DNA from: Melanocharis versteri
Taxonomy: Eukaryota; Chordata; Aves; Passeriformes; Melanocharitidae
DNA: 64,000 nt
Assembly: GCA_013397845.1 (NCBI GenBank)
Contig: VZTG01000491.1
Coordinates: 885,220-949,219 of the forward strand
Direction of reading: 5' to 3'
The number at the start of each line of letters is the position of its first letter. Positions within the stretch are counted from its first letter, which is position 1. The notes below the pieces were generated by a model. The model saw only the letters and a list, made by a program, of their open reading frames with translations, searched no databases and was not told the origin of the DNA. Positions 1 through 15,499 of the stretch are shown in pieces. A program made the position numbers and the translations under genes.

Positions 1-3000
1 TGAAACAAACAGATGCATTCTGTAGGTGATTTGGGCAGTCCTATATACAGCCAGTGCTCTGCGGCAAAGGCTTCTTCAACCACGTTGATCTGTATTAGAC
101 TTCACTCCTTCAAGCTGACATTTACCAGCATCTGCCTGCCAGCCCTTAAGGATTTTTGGATTGTTTTGGGGTTGGAGAAAGGGGCCTTGAGGGAACATAA
201 GAATAGAGGGAAAAGGTAAGATAATTTACTTGGTTCAACTGTTTGCAAGAAAGACTAACAGCCGGTAAAAGCACGTTGCTTTGTTCAAGTTGAAGGTAAT
301 CTTAGCACCAATTCCGTAACTATGGCATTTTTAGTTTAGATTAGGGACTTCAAATCTATTAAAATGTCTGGCGCCACAGTGAATTTCATCACATATTCAC
401 TCCTGGCCACCCAAACTCTAATAAGAAACTACGAGGAGTTCCTGTGGTAACAAAGCTCTGAGTATTTCGTACACCCTGAGCCTGCTTCACCTCCTCAACA
501 CCAACAGCTTCTGATACAAGGCATTCCCACAGAGCACGTCAAACACAGAGGGGCCAAACAGGCCTTTCCTTGCAGCTGAGATACCCTCCTACTGTCCTCC
601 CCACCTTCCACTGGGTCACAGCAGCCACACAGAGGAAAAAGCTCCTGCCTGGAGCACAGGCAAGCTGAGAAACAGGCAGGAGCTGGAGCAAGAACAAGGA
701 CAGCAGGCCAGCAGGCACAGGTGATGGGCAAGAAGCAGCTGATAAGAAATTCTACATAAGAGAGTACCACAGACATAAAAATACTGAGAAAATAATCAGT
801 CAATGGGCATCACTCCTGCTCCTACACACTGCATGGAGGAGGGGTCTTGGAGATGGCAAAAGTACGTAGTGATTGGAGAGGCATTAAACACACTCTGACA
901 AGTATGGTCACCTAAAGCCCTGGAAGCCATCTCCTTCACACCTACCTAATTCTGATTGCTTTATACTGCAAACTTAATTTTCATTCTTAAGAGTATTTTT
1001 ATTTAGCTTTTTATATGTTTTCTTCCCCGTTCAACATTAAATGCGTTAGCATTACAAAAAAAACAAAAATGACAGCGTTTGAATTTACTGCAAGTTCATC
1101 CACATTCTTACAGATTCCCAAGATGATCCCAGAGATTTTTTTCCCACAATAGAAGATAAAAGTGAAACAAAGAAGGATGAGAAAGAAAGCTCTGTTCACC
1201 TTCCTGTGAAGAACCACGAAATGTCCAGACCTACCATGAACACTCTCCATCCTCACCTCCACTGTCACAGAGCCTGATGCACAGAACTCCCTCAGCCCCA
1301 GCACTGAACACTACTCTGCTCATAACTTTGAGCCCAATTAAAAGATTTTTGCACATATACTAACAATTCTGGAAAACACATGATAAATTAAGTCTCTTCA
1401 CAGGAACAAGATGTTTTCCTTCAAAAGAAAAAAAAAGTAAAAAGAAAACCACTATCATCCCTTCCAAGCAGATTCTTCAAAATCTGTTCAGATGAGGCAT
1501 CCTTTTCTTTTCTTCCAAAAAAAACCCCAAAAGGTCTTCAATTACATTTTTCCTAGAAACAGTGAAAAACATGATTTCTGCTTGTCAAAAATCAACTCAG
1601 TGATAGACTCTTAGCACACTTGAAAGGCTTGGGTATTGCAAAAGTAGAAAGCAGCAGCAGTGCTAACCTGAAAAATGTCATGGAAATAATTTAGATGCCA
1701 ACTGAATAAAACAACATTGTATAAAAATTGCAACAATACCTTTCACCTCACCACTTTCCAAAAAATTAAATAAGATAATGGAAATCTGAAAAAACTGATG
1801 AAAAAGCAGACTAGCTTAGAGCTAAACTAAAGTTCATATCACTACCCTAACAAAATTAAAATAAATATTGTACTATATGCCTATTTATACTGAGTGACAT
1901 TTTTGCACCTTATTGCCCTTTGTTCTAGACAAAAAACAGATGTCATAAATGCCTACATAACTCAGCAAGAAACTGTCTGTTTGTGAACATTTAAGACGCA
2001 ACCTTTACAGCAGCTCAGGTACAACAGTGTCTCACCAGGCCTGCTGCTCTCCAGATATTTGTGCCTTGCAGAATCTGTTCTCATTGAATAAATGGACCAG
2101 AGGATTGCACTGAACTGTGCAAGCTGAGAACAGGTGATTCCCTGCACTGAGATTTCCCACATCTGCTCCTCTCTGACCTGCACAGAGGTGAGGATGCTCT
2201 CAGCTCCTCGCAGAGTGACCCTGACCATACCTGACCTCCAACAAACAGCTCAACAAAGTGATGGGGCCTCAACTTTTGCACTGATGCACAGGGCAGGAGA
2301 GGGGTATTTCAAACACCTAAGTGACATTCACGGGTTGCACAGGTTGAACCAACTCAGATTAAAAGACAGTGAGTCCTTTCCAAACCAAGTGTAATTCAAA
2401 AAGTATTAGACATATGCAGAAAACGCTCAGAAAAAATATACAGCCTCACAAATTGACTTGAAGGACTGAACAAATTTTAGTATGACAATATGCTCCAGAA
2501 CAATATGTTCAAAATGAGGGTACTATATTTATATATGAACAGTATGAGGATACAAGGAAAATATCTGAGGATGTGAGAACAGAGCTCCTGAACAGAAGGA
2601 AAAAGAAGAAACTGAAATATTGTAGAGGTACCTGAAACCCTAAAAACAAATGAATAAAAATTAGTTCAACAAACAAGTTGATTAACTAATTTTAACTAAT
2701 ACTTGCTACCCGCTTGTTCCTTTTTTACTCAACCATTCTCAAAATAGTGAGGAAGAGAGAAAAAAATCACAGGAATGGCACTTCCAAGGGAAAAATAAAG
2801 GATGAGAAAAAGAGAGCAAACACCGGTACAGGTAAAAGAGAGATGAAAACCACCAGCACGTACCTGACGTGAGACAGGAGTACTGGGTACAGGCTCAAAG
2901 GAACTCAAAGTATGACAATGTACAGGAATAACCAAAGAGCAGTAGCAGACAGGCAGGCAGGACACCAGAATGGGGTAAGTAGGATGTGTGGAGCAGGACC

Positions 3001-4647
3001 TGAACTGCTGCGACCCCTGCAACAGGGCATGGCCAGTGCCACCCTCCCGGCACGGCACAACACGCCAGAGCTATTCCTCCATCCCACCCCAAGCCTTGCT
3101 CCATCCCTCTCTTTGCTGCAAGGCAAGAAACAGGCCAGTTCCAGCCAGACTTTTATTCCTATGCGGGGCTAAAGGATCAGCACATGTCTGAGGAAACCTC
3201 CTCCCCGCCAGCCCCCAGCTCCTGTGATTCTTGGACATAAGGTTGTGCAAACAGGGGCAGCTTCTCTCCCCCACAATTCCTCCTTCCTCCCCTTCTTACC
3301 TTCTCTGACAAAAACTCTTCAAACAGGAGGTGGAGAAGAGGTTGCAATCTGAAGACCTGAATATCACTGTGTGTACTGCACAAATTCCTACCAAACCAAA
3401 AGCTTCTGTAATTCTTACAGAGTAACAGAATTAGTCTGACAACTGTCAGTACTGGCTTAGTATTAAAGTATATTTAAATGCTATAAACATGAATTTTCAA
3501 TTTTTAAAAATGAATATACACATAAAATCACTTTATATTAGATCAGCATCCTATAGGAATCAAATTTAGACATGATGCAAAGAAGGAAATTTTAATTTTA
3601 AATGATTCTTGCTTGCTAAGGCTAAATTTGATCTGTGCTTGTGAGGACTACCAGTTGGAAACACAACTGAGAGAAAAAGGTTTTAACCACAGCCTCTGTT
3701 TTTGACACACTGTGTGCTGTCCTCTAACTCCTAAATTCCTCATGTCAGATCTGTGCAGACAATACTATTTCACTGCTCATTTTTCTCACAACCAACTTCT
3801 ACCTTATTTTACAGAGCAAATAACATTACCACTAAATCCAGGCCAGATGATCCCTGCCAACACTCAGAATCATCACTGTGGGCTGCATTACAGCATGATC
3901 TTACACAGCACCATCTCGTTCCTACTTCTAGCATTTATCAATAAATTATTATTTTGATTCAGGAGCTCTTATCGCTCTCCAGAAGAATGTGCTATCTTCA
4001 AGGGATGCTTCTATGGGTCCACTTCTTCTCATATTTATAAACACACCATAACTGTAGGAATCTGCTAGAAAATTGTCTATGCCCTCCATCCTTTAGCCAT
4101 CCTACTATTATGTCTAGATGGGACTACAAAGTGCTATCTAAGAAAAACTTCAGTGTCAAAGTATTTATTGCCCAATCAGCCCTTCCACCTGTCCTTTAGA
4201 AAAAGAAAGCAAATCACTGCCCTGCAAGGCAGTTCTGGCCCGTGGACTGCCTCCAAGCCATGCTGCCCTGCATGCTCCAACATATTAGTCATGCCTGCAT
4301 ATACAATATGTGAATATATCTCTACTGCTAATAGAGATACAAAAGACTGAACGTTAAATAAAAAAGCAAGATAACACAGCAAATCCAAATTAGGCTAAAA
4401 AAATGCCATCTGTTCCAGTTAAAATTTCTTCCTCATCTGTATTATCATCAGGAGCTCTCAATTTGTTATTTATTATTTCTAGATACTGTTTCAAATATTA
4501 GGAGGTTTGCATAAAAGCCACATTACTTATTCAAGCACCATGAGCTGTCACCAGAAGTAGCAAAATAAAGTTGGGAGTGATCCACAAGTGAGTTTGGTAA
4601 ACTTCACAAAGTGCAAAGTTATTCTTCCCCCTACCTTTACATGTATC

Positions 4648-4716
4648 TGTGTGTGTATATATATACATATATATATATGTGTGTGTGTGTGTGTATGTAT
4701 GTATATATATATATAG
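4648..4716. repeat. TG/TA microsatellite
   Basis: Alternating purine-pyrimidine run of about 70 bases made of GT and AT dinucleotide blocks. It produces spurious open frames on the minus strand rich in Tyr, Ile, His and Thr. Such runs are length-variable and can form non-B DNA. Confidence 0.95.
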
Positions 4717-7700
4717 ATGTATGCACACATAATTATATTAGCATAATTACAACTATGTCAGCATATCAGAGCACCTCATATTGAAAAGTGATCATTAAAG
4801 GCAAATGAAAAACTTGACCTAAAAGAATCACTTCCTTGCACTGGCTAATTACTCTGCTCTGTGATCACCTGTTTAAAGATTTCATTTGTCACTGCTATTC
4901 AAGCTGGGATATTTTATTTACATGTGGCTGCAAGCATCAGGCAGTAGTAAAAGTTGCATGTTAATAACAATACCAATAATCAGAACCAAACAGTAGCCTT
5001 GGATGTAAAGTACCCATGATCACAGAAGGTCAGAAAAAGGGACCACACAACCAGTCCCCTCCCTCTGACTGATAAGAGAACTTACAGTGCTCACTAGCTG
5101 GTAATTAAGAGTTTCGGCAGCAAAGAAAATGAGAATCCAAACGAATCCTAAATGCTGGGATTCTGGAGTTATCATCTCTATAATAACTTTATTCTGGAGT
5201 AGCTACCTGAAAAGTGGTCAAAAACTGGTGAAAATAATATTTTCAGCATAATTAATTCTATTCTATTAATCAGGTTCTGCCCATCTACTTTTGGTAACTG
5301 AACAGCAGCACATTTGTAGTGGGTGAATATATACACACACCTGAAGTACTCATGGAAGATCCATCAAAGTGGAACCCCACAAAAGAAAGCTTGTTAATTA
5401 ATTCCTTATTCTTTCATTTAGTTATAAACCAGCCTATACAACACTGAATTTACATAAAAATCATAACTAAGATATATCCAGGGCTGTTGCCCATCTCATC
5501 CTCCACTACTGGAGAAAGCTGCTTAGACAGGAAAGAAGACTTAGTCTTGGAAGGGATTTAAAGAGTCTCAGCAGTAATTTTACACTCCGCACCTAGACAA
5601 CTTGAAATTCAGTCCATGAGCTTTTACAGCCACACACAACCCAACCAGAACTTTTTGCTCTTTTTGCTCACATGACATACAAGTCACTGCTCTACCACCG
5701 AAAAAGTGCATGAGAAAGTTCAAATCATTATGAATTTCTATTTAGAAACTGTAATTTGAAAGTAGCACTCACGTACAAACTTTCCCTGCTCTCTCCCTCT
5801 ACTTGTATTAGAAAACTTTATACCTCTAGACTTGCAAACAGAGTAATTCAATGATGGGAGCATACCAGTTACTTGGAAAAAGCTCAGGCATGCACACATA
5901 CCTGAAAGTGTGCATTAAGATGAACCCAGGCAGGATACCTCATGTTACCTCAGGATAAGGGAATACAGACAAGCAGTAGCAATGAGTAGCTTTCATGCTC
6001 TGTACACCCTGTTGCCTTGCATTAACTTGTTACTGTGTCACAAAATAAGACATTTACAGCCAAGATTACAACAATTTATTCTGGACCATTTCTTTTTGTT
6101 GGAAGGTATTTCAACTATTAATTGTGTCGCTTCAAAGATGAAGAGGGAGCAAAAATCACACTGTAAAAGTACAAAGCAATGAGAAAATCAGTAGAAGCAG
6201 CTCTCAAGCATACTTTTAGATTACCATTGTACAGAACTGATCAGCTTATATTAAATACTTCTGAAAGACAGACAGCAAGCTGGCCCAAAGAACCAACAGC
6301 GTGCAAACTGTGAAAGTCTCCCTGCTAACATAAAGCAGGTTTAAGTGGAAAAACAAAACAAACCAGTTTTAGTAGACACCGAAAATCACAGGACTGAAAG
6401 CTGTGACAAACACAGATTTCTCATTCCAAGACTTTACGGGCTGAGAATAACACAAAGATTTGCCTAAAAGACTGAGGGTGTATGTCCATAGTTTATATAA
6501 ACCACGAGCTTTGAAGCTCAGATAAGAGCACCTTTCTTTTAGTATTATTAATACAGAGGATCGTTAAAGAAATAAGAGGTCATATACAGACTACAACCAC
6601 TCCAGGATCCTTTCAGGCCACATGACTACTTGCTACCACACTGCATGTTCAAAGATGTAACACACCACCCTCCGTGGTCCCCACTGCCAACAGAGATCTC
6701 ACTGCAGCCGTGGTTTTGTGCCCATTTGCCTTGCTCCACCTTGCACTTGTATGGGTGGAGTGAGGAGTTTGGGGTAGGGATCCACCTCTGTTCCTCGTGA
6801 GCTTGCCATCTCCAAGCCACGTCCTAGGACTGGGTTTCAGCTCCCACTGGCTCACAGGAGGGAAGGCTGAGCTACCCCACTGCCACTGCCGCTGGCAAAA
6901 ACCTCCCCTGTAATTTGTGCCTTAATTTCTCTAATGCAAAAGGGATAGTGCACACCACATATAAAGGCAAGAAAGTTTATTCAGAACTATAAAAGGCTAC
7001 AAGGTCTTTTTGATACTGCAACAGCAAATTCAGAAATAAATATGATTTTCTCAGGGCCTTCGAAGCAGAACACTTCACCAAAGGCAAACATACATCTTGA
7101 GATGTGAGCAGCTGCTCCAGAAGAGACAAACTAGTTCCTTGTTCTCCTCTCTCTCTCACTTTTATTTTTACACAACCTGATTTTGAGAAAAACATTTGGG
7201 TTTTCGTTACCACAGGAGGGCAGGAGCATGTAACGCTCCTGTCGATTTCTTCTGAGAGAGAGCAGAACAAACAGTGGGAGCTGGAATGCAGAAAGAGCCA
7301 AGTCAGAGACCCGGAGCGTGATGAAAATTCAGTCCTACCAGCGGAGTTAACTGCTTGTTAATGAAGGCGTATGCATCCCATCTGCTGACTACAGAAGAGC
7401 TGGAACGGGTTCAAAAACAGCCCAAGACAGACATACCATCAGATATGTGATGTGAACGCTGTGATCCACACTCAGAAGTTTGCCCCGCGGATCCTGGCAG
7501 GGCCGAGCACAGACCCAGGCACACACGGGCACCGAGGTGACAGGACACCAACCGTGTCCTTGTCACGCGCTAACTGTCACTGCCCGGTGAGAACAGGAAT
7601 CCTTCCAGTGGAATTTGTTTATTCATTAATTCTGATTTCAGGAGAAAGTTCTGGCTTGCGCCCAGCAGCTAATTGGTTCAATACACAGCATCTCAGTTCA

Positions 7701-10700
7701 GAAGAAGAAAACATGATGCTACAGTGAGAGCATGTAACTGAAACCTCGATATCTGGGTATGACTTAGGGCTTCTCCAAAGAGCTGCACTGCAAAGAGACT
7801 TTTAAAACACAAGACAGGATACAGTCTAAATGCAAGAAACAACTACAAACATTTATCTGAAGACTTCTTATGGGGAAGAGAAAAGAGAAATTCCTACTGC
7901 AAAAATGTCCCTAAGGATGACCTAAAACACAAAAAAATAAATTTATGGATGAATTATGAGGGAAAAAAAACCTACCTTGTATTTAAATTCTGAATTACAA
8001 CTCATAGGTATAATACTTAAACTTTTGTTCCCTCCTAGCTGCGCCTGTCACACACAATATGCTATAAAGAAAGCTGCCAAACAATGTTTTGAGTATTCCA
8101 AAAAGCAAATATGTAGCCCACCATGAAAAACAAGTATGATAACCTGAAACCTGTGATCATCTGCACACTGTTAGAGTTCAAAAGACCTGGAGAGACCTAC
8201 CAAAACAAAATCTGCTGCACAAAAACAAGCTCCCAGGTATCTTCATTAGTGCTATTTACTAATACAAATTTCCCTTTTCATGAAATCTAGAATTTTAAAT
8301 TCAATAAAGCTTATGCAACTGCCAGTATTATAAAATTCTCTTTAATAAGTAATATTTTTGGTTTTGTAAGTACTGAACAATAGCCATTAGATTTTAAGAA
8401 CTATTAGAAAAATAATTGTCACAGATTTAACATATTAACAAGAACATCTGAGCTGAGGCTTCATTTAACCCATACATCCCTTGAATAAGAAATTTGTGCA
8501 AATTATGCATATTATATATACTTGGCTTTAGACCCTTTGATTGTACAATCATTTCTCTACATGAACCATTTTTATAAGTCATGTACTTTAACTGCTACAT
8601 CAGAAGCAACAGCAAGATGGGTTTTCATGGTAAATCCTTCATATTCTGCTAGGATCAGCATTTTGCAGGACTACACAGATGGATTCTCTGTTAGCCCTTC
8701 ACTTCCTTGTTTAGGAGGTCACTTTTCTGCACTATTTCTTTTTATAAAGATCTATTTTTGTCTGCAGTGGACTTTTGTTTACATATTAAGCCACCTGATG
8801 CCTCCAGGAGACATATAGTTTGCTAGTGAAGTCATTTGCTCTCTGCTACACACAGTGACTCTGTGTAACCACATGCTTCTAAACAGGAGTTGGTATTTGC
8901 AGCAATCTGCAAAAGACTCCTGGCAGCAAAGTTATCCCTTGGAATTAAAAGAAATGCACAGTTCTGCTTTTCTGCAGTGGAGGGGGAAGGGGAATATAAC
9001 AGAGCACAAAACTCTAACATCACAATTTCAGAAATACAACCGCTCATCTAAAGAAGAGAATAACGATCACTCAATTATTTCCTTGCCTTGGACAGCTGCA
9101 GGTTGATTGGGGGGNGAGAGCAGCATTGACAAAGATTATAAGGGTTTTTAATTTTTTTTTAATGAGGATGGAACGATGCTGGATTAGGTCTACAAACAAA
9201 AAAAATAAGACTGAAGCTGAGAGTCTGAACCTTTCCATGGCACACTGCACTTTACCCAGCACCAGAAGTTGCACTGTATGCAGAGCTTTAGCTAATTATC
9301 TACAGATTTACTACAACCTTCACTACTATGCAATATAAGCTTTAAGCTGTGACACACATAATAGCTTTCTTTTGTTTAAAAAAAGAAAAATCTATGCAAC
9401 AGTTAAGAAACAGTAAAAAAGAGCAATTTTTTTGCTCTGAGTATTTTCACACAACATGAGTGTTTCCTCCCAGGACAATTCTCAATAACCACGATTAATG
9501 CCGTGTATTACAAAACAGATTATAACTTTCAGCATCAAAAAAATTTACAACAGTCAGAAATCTTATTATATAGGAGACTGAACAGTTCACGTGCTACAAT
9601 TACACAGACTGCCACTACTGGCAGTCTCAGGACAGGAGCCTCATAACAAAGAGAAAGCAAAATCCCCTATTTGCCAAGATTTAAATGGCTGGGGCCACAG
9701 GCAAGAGAAAGGAAAAGGAAAAGAGAGAAGTCTGACTCCCCACGATCATCGCTGCACCTCAGCTACAAACAAGTATTGGGCCCTGGTTGTTTTGGCTGCC
9801 AGTCAGGTATTTCTTCGTAAAAGTAATAAATACACTTACTTACTTTTCTTCCTAGTCAAGACAACATGCCAGACCAATGGATTGTTCTGACCATTCAAAC
9901 CGTCACAAAACACCTCGACAATTTCTGATTTAACACTAATTCCTATTGGGATGGAGACACTGAAAACACATATCTAAATACAGTAGCATAGATCTAAATA
10001 CAATAGCAAATCCTAAAGCGGTTTTGCCGTATTTTTGATGTACTAAACAACATCATCTGTAATATCTAATAGATAATTAAAATCCATATATATCTGTACA
10101 TGAAGTATAGATACACTACAGCTTAGCGTTCACAGGTATTGGAGTTTCAAGATTTTTATTCTTTTACATAATACTATTTAACCTTGCATTTTCATGCTCA
10201 TCACTATAAACAGTTATTCTAAACTTCTAATAGACACAATTTTTTGACAGGATAAGTGTTAAAAGTACTGTATTATAGTAATACATATGTTGTTTGCAGC
10301 ACTATGCAGAATACTTCATATGTAAGTGAATCATCAAGCATCATATAGAAGTCCTAAGTAAATTTAGGATCCCTGCAATACTATCACTTACTGTTCCAGA
10401 AAACAGTTTTTGTAATTTTAATTCTTACAACAAGCTCATTCTGCATATCCTTAACCTGAATAACTCATACTGCTTTAATATATGCAAACAAGTGGAAGAG
10501 TGACAAGCTACTAACATCAGATATATTTTAAAAAACCCTAACATTTGATTTAAACATACCTTTCCTGCTGCAGTTTTCATACACTAAACCACGTAAAACA
10601 GAGTGAACCCTAGGATTAAAACGGATTAGCCAAAAAATATAAATAATAGTTTCATGTACTACCCTTCTCAAAATTTGACACATTACATTAATAACATGTC

Positions 10701-13044
10701 TATAGCCACAAGAAAAGCTGGCATTCTCTGACGATATTAAAAAGTCTCTATGCATCTATTAATCACTAAGAGTCAAGTCCGTGATACTAACCACTGTTCT
10801 GTTTAACAACTCTGTAAAGCAAACTTTCGACAGACAGGTGATGGCGATCTGCCACCAGTTCCCAAAAAGAGTGTCTGCTTTCAGTCACATCCCTGTATCG
10901 ACACTTTCAGTAAGTCAACAAATGTTTCAGCACCAAAACAATGGTGGCACAATGTTTCACATTCCTGGTGCAGAAAATATTCTCACAGACATCCATAGGA
11001 TTTTTTGAATTAATGCAAAACGAAATCTCAAGCAAACATGTTTTGCAACCCCAAATATAGTGAGTTTAGAAATAGTTGGTGAAAAACTGCTCAAGCTTGA
11101 ATTTTTTTTGCCTCCAAGTGCGTGTATCAACCTGTGGGCTGAAAGGAGTGGGAGACTAGAACATGGCTAAGTTAAAATTGCACCTCATCACAAACAAGCC
11201 TCACTATTTAATAAGGATGCACTTCAGAACCCCTCTCCAAAGCAATACCAACCACGAACAAGATCTGTGCCACAGAAAGAACCTATTTTAAAGCCTAGCA
11301 GTCAAAGCAGCGAGTGAATTGAGATGTGCTGCAATATTTATGCAGCCATTATAATGCAAATGCGGAAGGTATTAGAAAGGCTATTTGCATTGGTGCACAG
11401 CCCCTTCAGTCTGCGCACAATGCCGACAGAAAGAACAATTAGGATGCATGCATAACAAAAAGCCTCCGACCACAGGGTAGGCAGGTCCACTGAACCGGAT
11501 ACAATATCTACGGGATCAACAGGGCTCCATGGAAATGCTGCCTGCCGGATCACACCGTACCTCTTGTTCATACTCAGAATATGAAGCGTCCTTGGGCACA
11601 AAAGCACAAATCCTCTACAAAAGCACGCAGAGGATTAGCACAGCAAAGGTGAGAAAAAGCTACGACTAATTTAACGCGAGCACCAGCCTCAAGTCTCTCA
11701 AGAGAGCAACTGGGCTGGAGCACAGCTCGGCCCCCAGGGCTGCTCCTCTCGGCAAATCCCACCACCACTAACACACAGCGGCAAACTTTCAACTAGGCTA
11801 AAAAATAATAAATAAAAAACGAGTACATACTTTCCCGTGGCAAAAAAACCACTCTCCAGCACTCGTTGTGACAGAAAGGCAGGCAGTGCAAGCCAGGATC
11901 TAATGCACATCCACTCTGAGAACAGACTATGCTTTTGTAGAGAAAGCAAAAAGCAAACTAATAGACTCAAGTATTTCGGGTTTTTTTTTTTTCAACATGC
12001 ACACCTTAATGGTAAAACAATACTAAAAGAACGAAGTATACAGGCAAGCCAGATTGTTTTAAAAAGTTCTTCGACCGTGCATCCTAGTATTTATCTACAC
12101 CAATTCACAGCCTTTTAATATATCCTCACACCAGTCAGCATGTCTGCAATTATGTGATGGGCTCTGTTCTCTCATTTCTCTTGTACAGCAATACAGATAA
12201 AGTACTTCTTAAACTGCAACAATCTTCAAACAGTCCAAAATCACCACACGGCACAAACTTACTTTTTTTAAAGAAATTATAAACTGTAGATAATTTCTAT
12301 ACAAATGATACATTACCTGGAGGCTGATGATGGAAAAATCCTTAGTAATTAAAATTCCCTTTTCATCCAGAGACTTGGATATACTGAAAATTTCTTTATT
12401 GAACCAAATTTGATGTTGGAGAATTCCCAGATTTATAATAGTACGTGATGTGTATTTCGCAACAGAGTCAAGGCAAAGCAATGCAGCAAAAAACAAGCAA
12501 ATTAAGGTCAATGGCTAATACTGCAAACATTACCTTGCTTATTATAACAACCCGTTACATTTTATCCCAGTCCATTTTGTACCACAGCAAGACCACTGTA
12601 TCAAACAGACTACACTATGTCAGCTAGTACAGTTTCCACGAAAACAAGAGTTCTTTTTATCTGTACAATCAGTTGTAACTGGCTTTTTAATCTTCACTAC
12701 TGCTTCCTCCCCAGCCCTCTCACACACACACAAACCCACCAAAAAGAGAGAGGTAGAAATATCTCCTCTGAGATGCAGTTGCATGCAGTAAAAATAAATA
12801 TAAGGTATCACAACGACAGAGCAGAAAGCAAGCCTCGCTTCAATTAAAAGAGCATCCACTGAAAAATAAAATCAAAAGCAATGAGCCTCGAAGCGTTCCG
12901 GGTGGGAAATGCCAGCGGCCACGCTGAACGGGAGGGGATGGTGGGTTGGACATGAGGACATGGCACCGGCTCTCCCTCCACCCAGGAACAGCACAGACAC
13001 CCCAAACCCAGGCGCTGGGGAGGGCAGGGGCAAGGTGGCCATCA

Positions 13045-13089
13045 GGGACAGCCTTCCCAGGGACAGCCATCCCAGGGACAGCCTTCCCA
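13045..13089. repeat. Three-copy 15-bp tandem repeat
   Basis: Three adjacent copies of gggacagccttccca, the middle copy with a single t-to-a change, inside a locally GC-rich patch (about 12.9-13.1 kb). Because the unit is a multiple of three it keeps frames open on both strands (for example a DSLPR repeat), which explains several spurious open frames here. Confidence 0.9.
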
Positions 13090-15410
13090 GAGGCTGTGGT
13101 GGGACACGGGAAGGGGCAACGCTGCCTTCCCCTCCCACACGCACAAGTCTTCATCTTTCCTCAGATACAAAGGACAACCTGCTCCTAGAGAGGCACGGCT
13201 TCTTCCTAGCACCCACCCAAATTCTCCACAATGGTATTTTGTAACCACTGAGGTGTCCTAACGCAGTTTTATTTCCTTACTACCATACTAGACCTTCCCG
13301 AAACAGAGCTTTGTTATTTACTGGGCTTCCTCAGCCTTGTCAAGAAGGGACCACAGAATGTGACCCTTATTTCAAATATGCAGAAGATGCTTTGACAGCT
13401 CTAATTCAATTACCACACAAGAGCACCGTGCCCACATGCAAACACCTACATCCACCTATTTCACGGGTGCTGGACACGCGTCGACAGCTGCCGGCTCGAG
13501 TGGTGACAAGCCAGGACTGCCACACACACGCTGCTCCAGCAGAAACACGCTTTTCTAGAAAGCCACAGCCAAGTCACAATCAATCCAAGGGTTTCCTAAA
13601 AGGCACATGCACAGCAGTGATCTTCCGAGCAATTAATTTCTGTGCATAGGCTAACAGCGCAGGACGGCAGCTGGAGAAAATACTCCTGGTCTGAAGGAAT
13701 CCCTTCAATCACACAAAATTCCTGGAGGAGAATACACCCGTCAGTGCGACTTAAGTGTCAACATAACAAAGGAACGCCCCTCCCAGCACCTCCTGCCTTA
13801 CAGATATGTCACGCTGGAAAGGAAAAACTACACCGGCAACACAGCTTCTCGCAATGGACAGAACTGTTCATCGACCTTCCCTTGCCATCACCCCAAACAA
13901 AAAATGCTGGGGATTGCTTCCAGAAAGAGCAGATAGAGGGATGTGGAAGAAGACAGCATCCTCTTTCAGGATCCCCCCGTATTCCTCAAAGGAAGGCAGT
14001 GGACACAAGGAGAGCTTTGTCTGGAATCATCTTTGTGTATTATTACAAGGTTACAGATAGAATTAGTTTTGCCCAATATACATGTTTTGCCTTGCCACAC
14101 GTACGGAAATGCTGATGGCTGACAAACAGCCTAAATTTAAAGGAATACGGCTTCAAATTAATAAAATAATCTCCCATTTTACTCATCCAGAGCAAAGAAT
14201 AATTACATAGAAAAACAAAACAGTCAAATCCAAATCATTCAAGTGGAATTAAGAGGATAAGGCTGTTACTAAAATTAAAATGTATGCACAGTAGTGTCAT
14301 AACAAATTCATAAGATACTGTAAATCTTTACCAAAACCAGACTAGGTTTATATCAAGATCACCATACAACATATGCCTGAAATATGGCTGTAAATAAGTG
14401 TGATTTAATTTGACCACCACCTACTTTAAGCCCTTGATTTTATAAATAGAAGTATATCATAATGACTAGTGATTAAAAAAAAAAAAACAACACACACAGT
14501 TTAGAAGGTAAAAAGAACAATATATAAAGTCAAACATGCAAACAAGAAACAGAAGAAAATTAAGACCCTGAAGGTAAATACCAAAACCATCTTAATTTCT
14601 ATTCTGATAGTCCAAAAAATATCCTCACCAAGTACTGCAGCAATGACAATACACACAATTACAACTCCTTGATCATGAATATTCTGTCTCAAAAGTGTCT
14701 GCACATGTGCAGAACTCAATGCTTCCACAGTCCCATCTCAAAACCACAAAAATTACCAGTACTATTTCAGCACTTCGCAATTGTTTTCTCACACACTGTG
14801 ACTTTTTATTCCATGTCCATACCTGCTCCTAAATAGGATGGACAAGTGAAGCAGCAACACAGTTTCACCAAACTTCAGTTCTGCTGAATTTCCGTGTAGG
14901 TCACGCCCAGTCGCAATTTTAGTCAACGCGGCCGTTCACCTTACTAAGGTTACTACAGCTTTTGAAGCATGTCCTAGAGAAAGACACGAACAACTCGGTG
15001 AAGACGCCTTCTACAGCCACGAATATACGCGGGAAGCTGTCACACCGCTTTTCTCTGTCACACCTCTCTGTTTTAAATACCGGGAAAATCACCTGGCTAG
15101 ACAGGAAGGCGACGACTTTTGAAACGAGATTCTGTCTCTGTGGCTGCATCAGAACTGCCACAATAAATACATGGGGTGAAACAGGAAAAGAGCCTCACGC
15201 CTAGGCGAGAGGGTGGGGGACCGCACTGACACAGGCAGAGGCAGCTGCGATCGCTCCCCGCACGCCGGCGATCATTACCCGGAGCGCCGGTGCCACTACA
15301 CGCACGCCAGCCCGCTCCAATCTCTCTGTGCCAGCTCCCGGCACCGAGAGCCGGCGGGGAGGAGGAGAGGTGAGGCTGTGAGACGGAGCTTCCTCCTTTC
15401 TTTTCGCTGT

Positions 15411-15428
15411 TATTGTTGTTGTTGTTGT
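15411..15428. repeat. Short GTT trinucleotide repeat
   Basis: Six near-perfect repeats of the trinucleotide GTT in the CpG island. Within a promoter or 5'UTR such a run is a likely length polymorphism. It gives a Gln- or Leu-rich frame that I do not regard as coding. Confidence 0.8.
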
Positions 15429-15499
15429 GGCGGTCGCTGCCATCGCCCGGCAGCGCGGGGCAGCCCCTCGGCCGAGCCCCGCGGGGGCGATGGCCGCCC

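Larger units (their letters stand above)
1..15199. other. Non-coding stretch, possibly SHOC2 intron 1 and beyond
   Basis: I see no convincing exon here on either strand. Open frames are short (157 codons at most), have no recognisable domain, and lie in ordinary AT-rich DNA. By human gene order (PDCD4, then BBIP1, then SHOC2 reading away from PDCD4) this could be the long first intron of SHOC2 on the minus strand, because the first coding exon of SHOC2 is large and leucine-rich and nothing like it is present. That is an inference from synteny only. The stretch holds a TG/TA microsatellite near 4.65 kb, a three-copy 15-bp repeat near 13.05 kb and one ambiguous base at 9115. Confidence 0.4.

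Noticed and set aside
4531..4730. Minus-strand frames over the TG/TA microsatellite
   Set aside because: Pure translation of the dinucleotide repeat.
13045..13089. Three-copy repeat considered as a CRISPR array
   Set aside because: The copies are directly adjacent with no spacers, and the genome is vertebrate.
13642..14115. 157-codon plus-strand frame
   Set aside because: No recognisable domain, no splice or promoter context, and alternative frames are open over the same region.
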